DNA from: Kuschelorhynchus macadamiae
Lineage: Eukaryota; Arthropoda; Insecta; Coleoptera; Curculionidae
DNA length: 64,000 bases
Assembly: GCA_030620095.1 (NCBI GenBank)
Contig: JAUTXW010000107.1
Location: forward strand, 496,001 to 560,000
Direction of reading: 5' to 3'
Below, one piece after another: positions 1-10,700 of this stretch (positions are counted from its first letter, which is position 1; each line of letters opens with the position of its first letter). The translations under genes were made by a program, and so were the position numbers. The notes beneath the pieces were generated by a model. That model did not search any database, was not told where the DNA came from, and was given only the letters and a program-made list of their open reading frames with translations.

Positions 1-850
1 TTAGTTCTGCACCATTTGACGATCCTTTCCATATCAGACTGCAGAGGATTGAGGTCTAAGGAGACTGGTGAGAAGAAGTTGTCTGCTTATAAAAGACACA
101 CATTCAAAACAGGATATTATATCATTTATAAAGAGCAGAAAGAGAACTGGACCCACCCCTGCGGGACACCCGATGCCACAAGAATCTCCCTGGAGACTGA
201 ACCGCATATGTTGACTTGCTGGAGACGATTAAATAAATCCACTCAAGATATTTTCCACAAAAACCAATTTGCTGTAATTTCCATAACAGAAGCTGATGGC
301 AAACACTGTCAAAAGCCTTAGATATGTCAGTGTAAATAACATCGATCTGCTTGCCAGCCTCAACCGATGTCACTAAGTAGTTTTGAAATATTGCAAGATT
401 GGTAATCGTTGAAAGACCACGATAAAAACCATGTTGCATACTCGTAATATAGTGTTTTAAAGACTCAAATATATGATCGGTAATAATTGCCTCAAAGAGC
501 TTTGGTATATGTGATAGTAAAGAAATACCTCTGTAGTTCTTCTCATCACTTTTATCACCAGATTTGGAAATGGGCAGAAGGGTAGAAAACTTCCAAAATT
601 CAGGAAAGGAACCCAGATTAAGGGATCTCTGAAAAATTGTACATAGAGGCTGAGACAATGACTGACAGCATAGTTGCAATAGAATAGTAGTAATTCCATC
701 AGGGCCAGCCTTCTTGGAAGGATCAAGATCCTTTAATTTATTAAAGATTTCTGCCTCTGTAAAACAATATGTTAATAGTATCTTTCCTGAATAACTTATT
801 GGATCAATTTCACTAAAGTCTAAATTATGGTGGTAAGTTTAGCAAGACTA
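1..850 (-). pseudogene. Jockey-like non-LTR retrotransposon reverse transcriptase fragment
   Basis: The minus-strand translation shows reverse-transcriptase blocks in the usual order: a GPDGI-like start near 700, NYRGISLLS near 530, the QHGFYRGLST region near 440, and YTDISKAFDS near 330, which carries the first catalytic Asp. A frameshift near 160 moves the next block (GCPAGVGPVLFLLFINDI) to another frame. The YADD box near 90 reads stop-A-D-N, so the second catalytic site is destroyed. The fragment continues off the left edge (SDMERIVKWCRT). In this class the enzyme copies element RNA into a nicked target. This copy is dead and partial, with no endonuclease or 3' tail seen. The clade is a judgement from motif style. 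Confidence 0.8.
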
Positions 851-859
851 AAAAAATGT

Positions 860-2000
860 TCATTTCTTTTTTTGCAGAGCTCCTCACGACAGCGTTTTAT
901 ATTGGATATGCAAAAATTAATGTCAAGCGATTTTTTTTGAAGAACGCAAATAGTATGTCCGTGATTGAAAAAATGTCATTAAACACTAATGCCAGAATCG
1001 TGAATTCAAAATCGTTCATCTCACCTAAAAATCCTCTCGCAAGCCGGATTGATTTTTCATCAGATTTGTCACAGTTTGTAATAAATTCAAAGACGTCTTT
1101 TAATTTATTCCACTCTTGAACAATCATATTTACTAACTTCGAATTTGAAGACCAACGAGTTTCTGTAACTGTTGGTATACGCCTCGTAGATGCAGATGTA
1201 AGAGCATACGTTCGTTTGGCGGCTGAGTGATAAAAAAATGAGGGAATACTACTAAGACTTGCAAAAAAAAATAGACATTTAGAAATATTTTTAAACTTTG
1301 CTGCATCATAAGATTAAGACGATTCGCAAAACAATGGACAAATACAGCCTGCGGCGCATTTAAATGGCCAGACATCACACTTGGGCCATCGTAACATTGC
1401 AGTATTAATTTATGTTTATAGTCAAATTGGTCCAAAATTTGATCCAATAAAGAATATAAATTCTCCGACGTTCTATCGGAGCTGACATTATAAAATCCTA
1501 AGAATCTCTCAAGTACTGAACCTTCTGAATTAACGTATCTTAAAATTATGGAGCACTGGGAGGTTTGCGTAATATCAGTGTTCATTATTTCATTTTTTAC
1601 ACGATCATTTAACTAATCAGAAATGCATTCAATTATTTCGTTTTGAATAGTTTTCGAGTCACCAGTAAAAACATTTTTAATTTTTTTGTGATGATGTTTT
1701 AGTTCTTGGGTTGGGAACTTCTCGATATTAATAAACCTAAAAGCTTTTTAAAATTCTCCCTATTTATGGTCTCGCTGCTCTCATCATGGCCGCGAAAGAC
1801 TAACTCTTATTTTGCAAGGTACAAAACTGCGTCAATTACCAAGCACATAAATAGTCTATTTAATCGGACGTTTTTGTTAAAATGTATTTTATATAGTTTA
1901 GCATTTTTTTTTAAAGTGTCAGCTATAGTGCTTTGATTTTTACAAATGTTTTTAGCATTAATTCGCATTTTAAATGCTCCGCCAAGTCTTCATATTTACG
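860..2000 (-). pseudogene. hAT (ZMYM1-like) transposase, decayed, family A copy 1
   Basis: Minus-strand frames contain blocks typical of DUF4371/ZMYM1-like hAT transposases: RGHDESSETINRENF near 1760, TDITQTSQCSIILRYV near 1570, ERFLGFYNVSSDRTSENLY near 1490, and a degenerate CYDG block near 1400 where the family usually has QGYDGAxxMSG. The frame is broken by several stops and shifts, and there is no C-terminal dimerisation domain. The copy at 60.5-62.0 kb shares most of this text but lacks the RGHDESSE section. It would have cut and pasted family A elements. It is now non-functional. Confidence 0.75.
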
Positions 2001-2199
2001 TAAAGACCTTCATATATTTAACATACCTGCAAATCCTTCCTTATTCCACTCGTTGACATGGCAACGTAGTAGGAAAATGGTAAACTAAACATAGCACCTC
2101 CAGCAAAGTCGAAGGGGTTAGTTGTTATAATAAAATTCGATTGAAAGTTTTAAAAAGACATGCCGCTAACGGTCAAGTAAAATATTTATTCGAGATGTA

Positions 2200-2542
2200 C
2201 AGGGTGTCCAATTTTGGTTGTAAATGCTAGGTATCTCCGTTATTTGCAAATATTTAGGGTTAAGGCTTTCGCGACACCGTGCCACTTTTTTGTCAAACTC
2301 AAGCTGCCGTAATTAAATTTTCCTTAGCCCGCCTGGTTTCGGAGATACAGGGTCAAATTGAAAAAATTGCATTTTGGGACACCCCTCGTATATCGGTTAT
2401 CTTTTAACGTATCGAAGAGGTAAAAACTGGCTCTTACAGAGTTTTTTACGTAGAATCCAGTGGCGTGGACAGAATTTTACTCGGGGCCGTCGTTTTTGAT
2501 ACATGACCCAAAGTTACGTTTTTTTTTAAATGGGACACCCTG
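2200..2542 (+). repeat. Left inverted arm of the mariner at 2.2-3.9 kb
   Basis: This 343-bp arm pairs with 3547-3886. It is bounded by CAGGGTGTCC at its outer end and GGGACACCCTG followed by TA at its inner end, so by itself it looks like a complete TA-flanked MITE. Confidence 0.85.
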
Positions 2543-2593
2543 TATATTTTTACGAATATATTAAGTATATCTATTTTTGGTAATTAGCCATGT

Positions 2594-3540
2594 TCAAAAG
2601 AACTGCTCAAACTGATTTCCATTTTTTGTTAGACATCTCTCACACACTCTTGCATTTTTACCCAGTGCATTTGAAATGACTACATTGCGTGCTTGTATTT
2701 GCAAAAATGCCTACTCAGTAGTGTTACGCAGGTCTTGAACTGTGTTATGTCGGGTACGAAAAATTAAATTTTTTAGGTGACCCCATAAAAAGAAGTCCAA
2801 TATGGACAGGTCAGGAGACCTAGGAGGCCATCGGACAGGTCCGTGCGTTCGGGGAAGTTCTCTTCTAAATACCGCCTCACAATTTGGAAGTTATGTGCTG
2901 GAGCCCCGTCTTGTTGGAAATATATTTGATTCACATGTGCTAAAGGGACATCTATGATTTCTGGCAATATATTTTGCAATATTTCAAGGTAGCGATTAGC
3001 AGTGAGACCTCCTTCAAAAATATGTACTTTTATTTTGGTTCCTAGCACGAAACAAGCGACATTAAAGCCAAATCTTCCTTGTTGCTCGCGTGGAAATATC
3101 AAATGTTGATTTTCAGGTGACCAGTGTCTCGTATTGTGCCTATTAAATATTCCAGCACTACTTATATACAATTCGTCGGACCATATAAACGCCTTTCCAA
3201 AATTTTGGTTAGTATTAATTTTTTTTAAATACCACTGGCAAAAATTAATACGTCGTTCTGCATCTCCACGATGTAGATTTTGCACCACTCTGACTTTATA
3301 AGGTTTATACTTATGTTTCTTTAAAATCGTTTCAACCCGAGACTTGATTACACCCACTTCATTCTCTATTTTTCTACAAGACGTTACAGGCGTTACATTT
3401 ACACTTGCTAAGACGTTAATTTCATCAGCCTCACGATTCTCTTTGTTATATTTCTTTGATCTGGGCTTACTATGAAAAATATAGATAGATAACCATATAT
3501 TTTTGAAAAGCTCATAATAAGACGAATAGAACTCCGTAAA
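2594..3540 (-). pseudogene. DD41D mariner transposase, N-terminally truncated and frameshifted
   Basis: The minus strand encodes the second helix-turn-helix (VETILKKHKYKPYKVRVV), the first catalytic Asp in IWSDELYISSAGIFNR, and the second in FQQDGAPAHN. After a shift near 2835 comes RSPDLSILDFFLWGH with the third Asp. The C-terminus KNGNQFEQFF ends at the stop 2594-2596. A further stop interrupts the tail near 2700. The N-terminal DUF4817-type domain seen in the copy at 42 kb is absent, because the reading begins where the right arm starts. Transposases of this kind excise and insert at TA. This copy cannot make a whole protein. Confidence 0.8.
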
Positions 3541-3546
3541 AATATA

Positions 3547-3886
3547 CAGGGTGTCCCATTTAAAAAAACGTGACTTTGGGTCATGTATCAAAAACGACGG
3601 CCCCGAGTAAAAATCTGTCCACGCCACTGGATTCTAAGTAAAAAATTCTATAAGAGCCAGTTTTTACTTTTTCGATACGTTAAAAGATAACCGAGATACG
3701 AGGGTTGTCCCAAAATGCAATTTTTTCAATTTGGCCCTGTATCTCCAAAACGAGGCGGCTATGGAAAATCTGATTACGGCAGCTTGAGTTTGACAAAAAA
3801 GTGGCACGGTGTCGCGAAAACCTCAACCCTAAATATTTGCAAATAACGGAGATACCTTGCATTTACAATCAAAATTGGACACCCTG
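3547..3886 (-). repeat. Right inverted arm of the mariner at 2.2-3.9 kb
   Basis: This 340-bp arm is complementary to 2200-2542 with scattered differences. It too has TA plus CAGGGTGTCC-type ends on both sides. Confidence 0.85.
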
Positions 3887-3988
3887 TACAGTTTATTTTT
3901 TACCAATTAGGTGAATAAATGAATGTAAAAACTAAAATTTTAAGATATATAATAAATATATTTCGATGTTTGCTTGTTTATTTTTCCT

Positions 3989-4007
3989 GGTGAAGTAGCA
4001 CTTCACC
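3989..4007. repeat. Subterminal palindrome of hAT-A (copy 1)
   Basis: GGTGAAGTAGCACTTCACC is an 8-bp stem around AGC. The same 19 nt occur at 62506-62524 in the other copy. Position just inside the terminus suggests a transposase-binding site (inference). Confidence 0.6.
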
Positions 4008-4325
4008 TGACACCTGAATAGCCGCCACTGAGATTATTTGACTAATTATAATAACGTGGAATAATAATTTCATACATTGTGTAATAAAAGTCAGGAAATG
4101 GAGAAGTATCTCAGATATTGCTTACCTGAATTTAATGAAAATTTGAACATCCAAGCAGATCAATTCCTGACGTCTCTAGAATAACAGGAAAATCTTGGTA
4201 TCCGGTGCTTAAGAAGCGTCAGTATAAAGTCAGTTGTAAACCTGTAAATAGCTTTAAAAAAAAGGCTCTCAGGGGTGGCAAATTGTAAAAAAAACTGTAC
4301 AATACATAACAAAATTTGCGTTCAA

Positions 4326-4331
4326 TTTATT
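4326..4331 (-). promoter_or_regulatory. Candidate polyadenylation signal of the Kir gene
   Basis: AATAAA on the minus strand lies about 70 nt after the Kir stop codon, in an AT-rich 3' region ahead of the hAT relic. Confidence 0.5.
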
Positions 4332-4401
4332 GTAACAACTTTTTAATGACTGAATACAAACCGTATTAAAAAAAAATAGTAATATATGATTGTTGTATAT
4401 A

Positions 4402-4720
4402 TTATTCGCTAAAGTACAATACATACTGATCTGAATTAAAACTTAAATTTAAACCGCTAACACTTAAAGACTGCCTCTGACTTTTAACTTGCCTTTGTAA
4501 CTCAGCAAGTACTTTGGCGCTGCAAAGTGGTACCTCTTGTGGGACAGTGTGATTGAAAAGTTTCTTATTTATGTTATATTCGGTCTTGGCAGCGTTGTAT
4601 TCAAGACAAGGGCTAAACTGGCAACCCCACATGATTTCTTTATTGAGATATGATGTCTGACTTCTAGTCGATTGTCCGGTCTTAACTGAGCTTCCTGATA
4701 GAACTACTAGAATTTCTAAC
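4402..4720 (-). CDS. Kir exon 5 (C-terminus and stop)
   Basis: 319 nt, with acceptor TTTTTTTAG. It encodes RLEILVVLSGSSVKTGQ through the tail NSDQYVLYFSE and TAA at 4402-4404. The match to the Kir C-terminal core (SYLNKEIMWG, PLCSAK) shows that the gene continues across the 7.4 kb intron. Confidence 0.93.
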
Positions 4721-7700
4721 CTAAAAAAATATAACAAGTACTATAAGTATATGCTATCTATGTATGTAAGGAAAAGTGGGATAATTGGGACCAGGGCCGT
4801 TCCTAGCCCCTCGGCCGCCTTTGTGCAGAAATAAAACGGCCGCCCTTTTATAACAAAAAAAAAACAATATTTATTGAACAAAAAATATATTTAAGTTCCT
4901 ACGTATACATTAACAAGTAACATTGTATCATAACATAAGGTAATAATCTATTAAACGAAACAATAAACAACATAAAACAAAATACAAATGTTTAAACTAT
5001 TAATTATTTAAATATCAAATAATATAAAAGCCAAACAAACAAAAATTGGTATCTTCTATATTGTATCTAAGTATAAAACTAAGCAAGTCCCAATAAAAAA
5101 ACAACCTCTTCATTTCAAAAATATTTTTCTGGCTTTTGTACTTGCGAACTCGTCTATTATTTTATTATGGTCTAAATTTTCACAAATTTCATTTTCAATG
5201 GCAATTATACCTAAATTTGTAAGCCTTTCCTGTGACATAGAAGATCTTAAATAGTTTTTTATTATTTTTAATTTTGAGAATGACCGTTCACCAGATGCAA
5301 CCGTTACTGGTATTGTTAAAAAAATTCTCAAGCTTATACATAAATTAGGAAAAGATGAGACCAAATTATTACTATAAATAAATTTTAGAATCTCAATAGG
5401 TTTAATTTGATCTGTTAGAGATTCAAATGTAACAATTTCTTCAAATAGTTCTACGCCACTTATATCCCTCGATTCGTCTTCGGTTAATGCGATTTCAAGT
5501 TCAACGCATTTTTGTTTTAAATCATCCGATGTCACATCATGAAACCGTGTTAAAAAGTTAAAAATATTACTGCAATACGAAAGAGAATTAAACCTTTCTT
5601 CTACTGATATTCTAGCTTGGTGAATAACAGTATAATAAAAATTTATTTTAAATTTCTCTCGTTCGTTAGTTAATACATTGTCTGTACTTTCATAACTAAA
5701 TTGGGATTTTTTCCGCCTTATACGAACTTCTGGAAAATCTGGTTCCACATCAATTTCATTTGCTAAATTGGATGAAATTTCTATGTAAGTGTTAAAACTT
5801 TGGTCCGATCGCATTTCGTTAATAAAGTTAAGTACATGTTTTAATGATGTGACACACTGAGTCAGATCAATATTAATTTTTGCAATAATTTACTGACTAC
5901 GTCAATTTTAACTAATAACTCGTACCATATGACTAAGCTACAGATAAAAGTAAATGATTTTATTTTTTCTAATAATGAATTGGCACTTAGTTTTGTTTTT
6001 GAGTCTCTTGTAACATCTTCTGAAAGCTCAACCAAAGCTTTACAAATATTTCCTAGTTGATTCCGAAGTGGTCTAAGCGCTTTAACTCTGCTTTCCCATC
6101 GGGTGTCACTTACCGATGTAAGATTTAAATTACTAACATTTTTTTTTAAACATCCCAACGAAAAGGAGAAGAAGAAAAGAATACATATAGTTCCTGCACG
6201 ATGTTAAAAAAATTTATTGTTTCGTGGGAGATTTTAGCGGAATCGTTTATTACTAGATTTAGTGTGTGAGCGGTGCAAGGAACAAATATAGCCCTGGAAT
6301 TAACATTTTTTACCCTTTGTTGAAGTCCGATATGTTTTCCGGACATATTGGCCCCATTATCATAGCCCTGACCTCTTATATCCCTAATATCTAATTCAAA
6401 CTTAGGCAAAATATCATTAACCAATAGGTTAAAAATCCCTTCCCCAGTTGTATATAAAATAGGAAAAAAACCCAAAAAACACTCTTTTATGACAGCATTT
6501 TCTTCGTTACAGTCTACATATCTGACTACAAATGTAATTTGCTCTGTATGACTTGCATCTGGAGTAGAATCTAAAATTAGGGAAAAATATTTGGATTTTT
6601 TTAAGAGTGTCGTAAAATGATGGCAAATATTTTTTGCTAGCAAAGTAATTATTTCGTTTTGAAAATGAATTCCCAAATAGTGAGTTATTTTAGTTTTTGA
6701 TTCTTGGGTCTTTGTAATTTTTTTTAGATGATCGGATAACACTGGGTCAAATTTTGCCACCATTTCAACAGCTTTTAAAAAATTGCCATTATTTTGTTCG
6801 TATAAGACGGAACTTTTTCCACGAAATGCCAATGATTATCCAGCTAAAAATTGAATAATTGCAATAACTCTTTTTAAGATAGAGCTCCAGCGTTCCCTTT
6901 CAAGTTCAAAATAATTTTGCCGTTCTTTGTCAATAGTTAATTTTTTATTTAATGACATTTTTAACTCAACCCATTTTTGATTAGCTTGCAAGTGATGTAC
7001 AGAAGATTCATGCTTGGATAAAATATGTGAAAGACGTCGCCAATCAGAATACCCCATTTTGCTATTTAACTTAAACACTTCCTTACAAAATATTTTACAA
7101 CAAAGACAAAAAATGCTATTTGCTCTACAAGAGTATACCAACCAAGCTCTTTTAATTTTTTCACCATTTGGCAAAATTCGAAAATATTGAGTTGAAGAAA
7201 ATTTCCTTTCCGATTCATCAGAAGGAATTTTTTTTTCTATATGCTAAAAATCGTTTTGTACTATTTGCTCAATAACTTGATTTTGTAAAATATCCGGCCA
7301 GGTGAATGGGTCGCTGACATCAAAATCATCATTAGTTTCAGAGATAACTTCGTTTAAGTTAGGATTATCATCGGTTAAGAGCATCTTTTCTTCATTATCT
7401 ATTTCTGTATTTGATTCAGGGTGTTTTTTTTCTTCAGGGTCGCTTACTTACTACAATTGTATCTGTACCCTGTGACGATGTTGATGGAACTAAATATTTT
7501 TTCAAAAATCCACTTAATTTTTTTTTTTGTTTTCTTCCTTTTCTAATTTTCTTTTTTTATATTGAGCTCCAGATAAACGTTTTGTTTTTCTATCGGACAT
7601 CTGGAAATAAAATTGAAAGGTAATTAAAGTTAGAAAATTTAGTTTATGTAATAGTTCTGAATCTGCGAAGATATAATTTTATAGTATCCCCAATTAAGTT

Positions 7701-10700
7701 CGCACCAAATGGAATTTTTTATAAATAATAAGTAAAATTGTAATCTAGCATCAGATTTTGTTTTTAAAATGACCCAAAAAATAAATATAATTATTATTAT
7801 ATTTTTATTAGATAAGTAAATTAGTAAAACTACTTTATACATTTTTTAAAACTTGAAATATAGAAAATTAATCTAGACATAAAATTAACAATAAACCACT
7901 CTTTGATCTCAAGCTAAAAAAAATTTTTTTTCACATCTTTAATATTAAATCCAAAACGTAAGATGCGGATTTGGATGGTAATATTAAGTAAAGTAATATC
8001 TATCCGAAGAACTTACCTTTTTAAATTACGAAAATTTGTTTCTTTTGAAATTTCACTTTTGCAAAATGTAGAAAAAAATAACTAAACAACAAACACTTTA
8101 TATCACTGTTAAACTCTCGCTAGTTAATCGAATACTAAAAAGAAAAACAAAACATTTAAAAACTGCCCCATTCTACAGTATATAGAGCTATATAAAACTA
8201 TATACTGTACACATACCAAGTATGAAGTATAAACAAACATTTTTGCATTGAAAGGCGGCCGCCCTTATCTATCATTTTTATTGCTTTTCCAAGGAACGCT
8301 GCTATAAATAGTTCTATTGTAATTTCGGCAACTCATGCACAGCAAAAAAACAAATGACCGGTAATAAATTTCTTATGAATGTTTTATCTTAAAAGCCTAA
8401 CAAAATGTAATTTAATTTTTCTTTATTTTGAAAACAAAAATATAGGTATATTTTTGTAATCAAATGGCTAATTTTGTGTTTTTGGCGGGCGGCCTGCGGC
8501 CGCCTCAATAATTTGGCCGCCTTTGTGCCGGCACACCGTGCACACCCCTAAAAACGGCTCTGATTGGGACCCCATTTTACTACTTTATTAAATTAAAATA
8601 ACATGAGACTTGTCTGTCAAATTCAGATCTTTTATTGTTTGGGAATAAAATGTCAAAAAAGTTGTAAATTGTGACAAGGTTTGCTCTGATATTCAACAAC
8701 TTGTAGTGTCTTTAGAGGTTGTATTTTCGATAAAAAAATAAAAACCAATCTTCCCGTGGTCACTGCATTTCCCGAAATCCCCATTTGTCTATCGTTTTAA
8801 TAGCAATTACAAGATAATTTTCTTCCTCAACATTTAAAATTTAATGTTGCGACTTTCTCTTGTTTACGTACCATAATTTTTATATTTTTTTGAAATGCAA
8901 ATCCTTGGATATTATATTAAGTTTAAATACACTCAGTTACAAAAAAAAACAATGTCAAAGTTCAATGTCATATCTTTTAAACCAGTGGACCGATTTTGAA
9001 GAATTTTTTTTCTTAAAAATAATAAAATACAATTTTATTATTTTTAATGACTTCCGGCAACATCGTTAAATTCTGTGATATCTGATATTTATATTTATCT
9101 GAAGTTGTGAGTTAGTAATATCTAAGAAGTATGAAGTAAGCGGTAGATATTTTATTATAACTTAGTTGTGTGTTGTCATTTTCAAATTTTCTTGCTTACT
9201 GAAAATATTCTTTATTACGTTTCTTTTGTTTAAAATTAATAAAATATGAAATAAGCTGACACGTTATTAAAAATAATACGTCTACAACATCAAAACGTTA
9301 TTTGTTCCTTCATAGTTCATAATATATGTTTGGTTTAGTTTTTATTATCTAGTTTTGTATTTCTTTTTCGAGCTAGTCCCTAAGAGTTAAGGTAAGGTAG
9401 ATATAATTTATAGTAAAGAATAGTAGATAAATTTTATAGTAAAAAAAATTAAAGAAATTAAAGCGTATGCTTGCGTAAGTGACGCAAGAGTTAAAAATGC
9501 ATAAAACAATAACATCAGTATCATCATTAGTTATTTTTACACCACTGGCTGGCACATTTCTCGCTTTAATTGATCTCCACTAATCCGATGTATTAAAGTC
9601 TACTACTTTATTTTTTTAAATGCAATACTATGATTATTTTTCGCTCATAATTGAGGGTATTCTATTTGAAATTTCAATGTTGCTATTAGTTTCGGAGAGA
9701 TGTGGCAACGCTGCACTTGCGAAAATATTTTTAGAATATAGATTATTACCTATTATGTCCGTATGCCGAATTTGAAAAAAATCCCTTTCATAGTTCTCCA
9801 GAACTTTTAATAGGACACTCAACGTGAATCACCCTGTATATATATATACACAAAACTACAAACTGATAATTAAGGCAATGAAATAAATGTACTTGGATAT
9901 TTTAACGTTTACCCTCAAGCATCAATTAGAAGTGCTGAAATAGATCTAGGACTTTCATATTCAACAATTCAACGTATTCTAAGCAAACATAACATTCAAC
10001 CATTTAAATTTATCACCGAGCAAGGCCTTTTACCAGAAGATTTTCAGAGACGTACCGAATTTTGCGAAATAGTTCTAACTAAAATTGAGGAAGACCCACT
10101 ATTTTCGAAAAAAATTATCTGGACTGACGAGGCCAAATTTACGAGGGAAGGAATATTTAATAGACGAAATAGTCATTTTTGGGCGGCTGAAAACCCAAAA
10201 TTGGTTATAGAACGAAGATTTCATTTTCATTTCGGGTTTAATGTTTTTTGCTTACTGATGGACAATAAATTTGCTTATTGTATCTACGATGAAAATTTAA
10301 CTTCGAATAAATATCTGGATATTTTATAATACAATTAATTTAAAAAACATTTAGTGGTCTTTTCTACCTCTCGCCCTATCTTCCCCCCTCCCCTTTTTAT
10401 TAATGATATTAATATACATGCTGTGCCATATGCAAAAAATAGTATGCTTAAGCAAATATTTGACATACAGTTAATGAGTTTTTGGATGAGTTACCACTAC
10501 AATTATTGATTTCTTGCTGGTACCAATTGGATGGGGCTCCTGCACATTGCAGCAATGAAGTGAGTCAAGGATTATATGGAATGTTCGAAGATAGGTGGTT
10601 CAGACGTTTGGGACCATGGGATTGGCCACCTCGGTCTCCTGACCTAACTCCCCTAGATTCTTACCTTTGGGGAACCATCAAAGAGCGAGTGTATGTAGGA

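Larger units (their letters stand above)
2200..3886 (-). mobile_element. Tc1/mariner element, DD41D class, with about 340-bp inverted arms
   Basis: The element begins CAGGGTGTCC at 2200 and ends GGACACCCTG at 3886, with TA on both sides (2198-2199 and 3887-3888). The related hAT-A copy has the uninterrupted site at 62397-62410 (gagatgTAcag), which independently confirms both ends and the TA duplication. The inverted arms are 2200-2542 and 3547-3886. Each arm starts with CAGGGTGTCC-like sequence and ends with its complement, followed by TA. A transposase relic fills the middle. Confidence 0.9.
850..4030 (-). mobile_element. hAT transposon family A, copy 1, interrupted by a mariner
   Basis: The right end at 4030 carries a hAT-type terminus, CAGTGGCGGC on the minus strand, followed by a 19-nt subterminal palindrome. 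The same sequence ends the copy at 60485-62549. Homology between the copies runs from about 850 to 2199 and resumes at 3887, so the block 2200-3886 is a later insertion. The left (3') end is missing and abuts reverse transcriptase sequence, so no target duplication can be read. The element lies 3' of the potassium channel gene. The family resembles the ZMYM1-like hAT group common in insects. Confidence 0.75.

Noticed and set aside
2200..3886. Classifying the element as DD34D mariner
   Set aside because: In the well-preserved relatives I counted 41 residues between the second and third Asp (copies at 10.5, 42.7 and 45.0 kb), not 34.
9373..9822. Open frames of 60-62 codons on the minus strand, one repeated at 11506-11727
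   Set aside because: They fall in a MITE-like repeat and intergenic AT-rich DNA. The shared peptide reflects repeat copies, not selection for coding.
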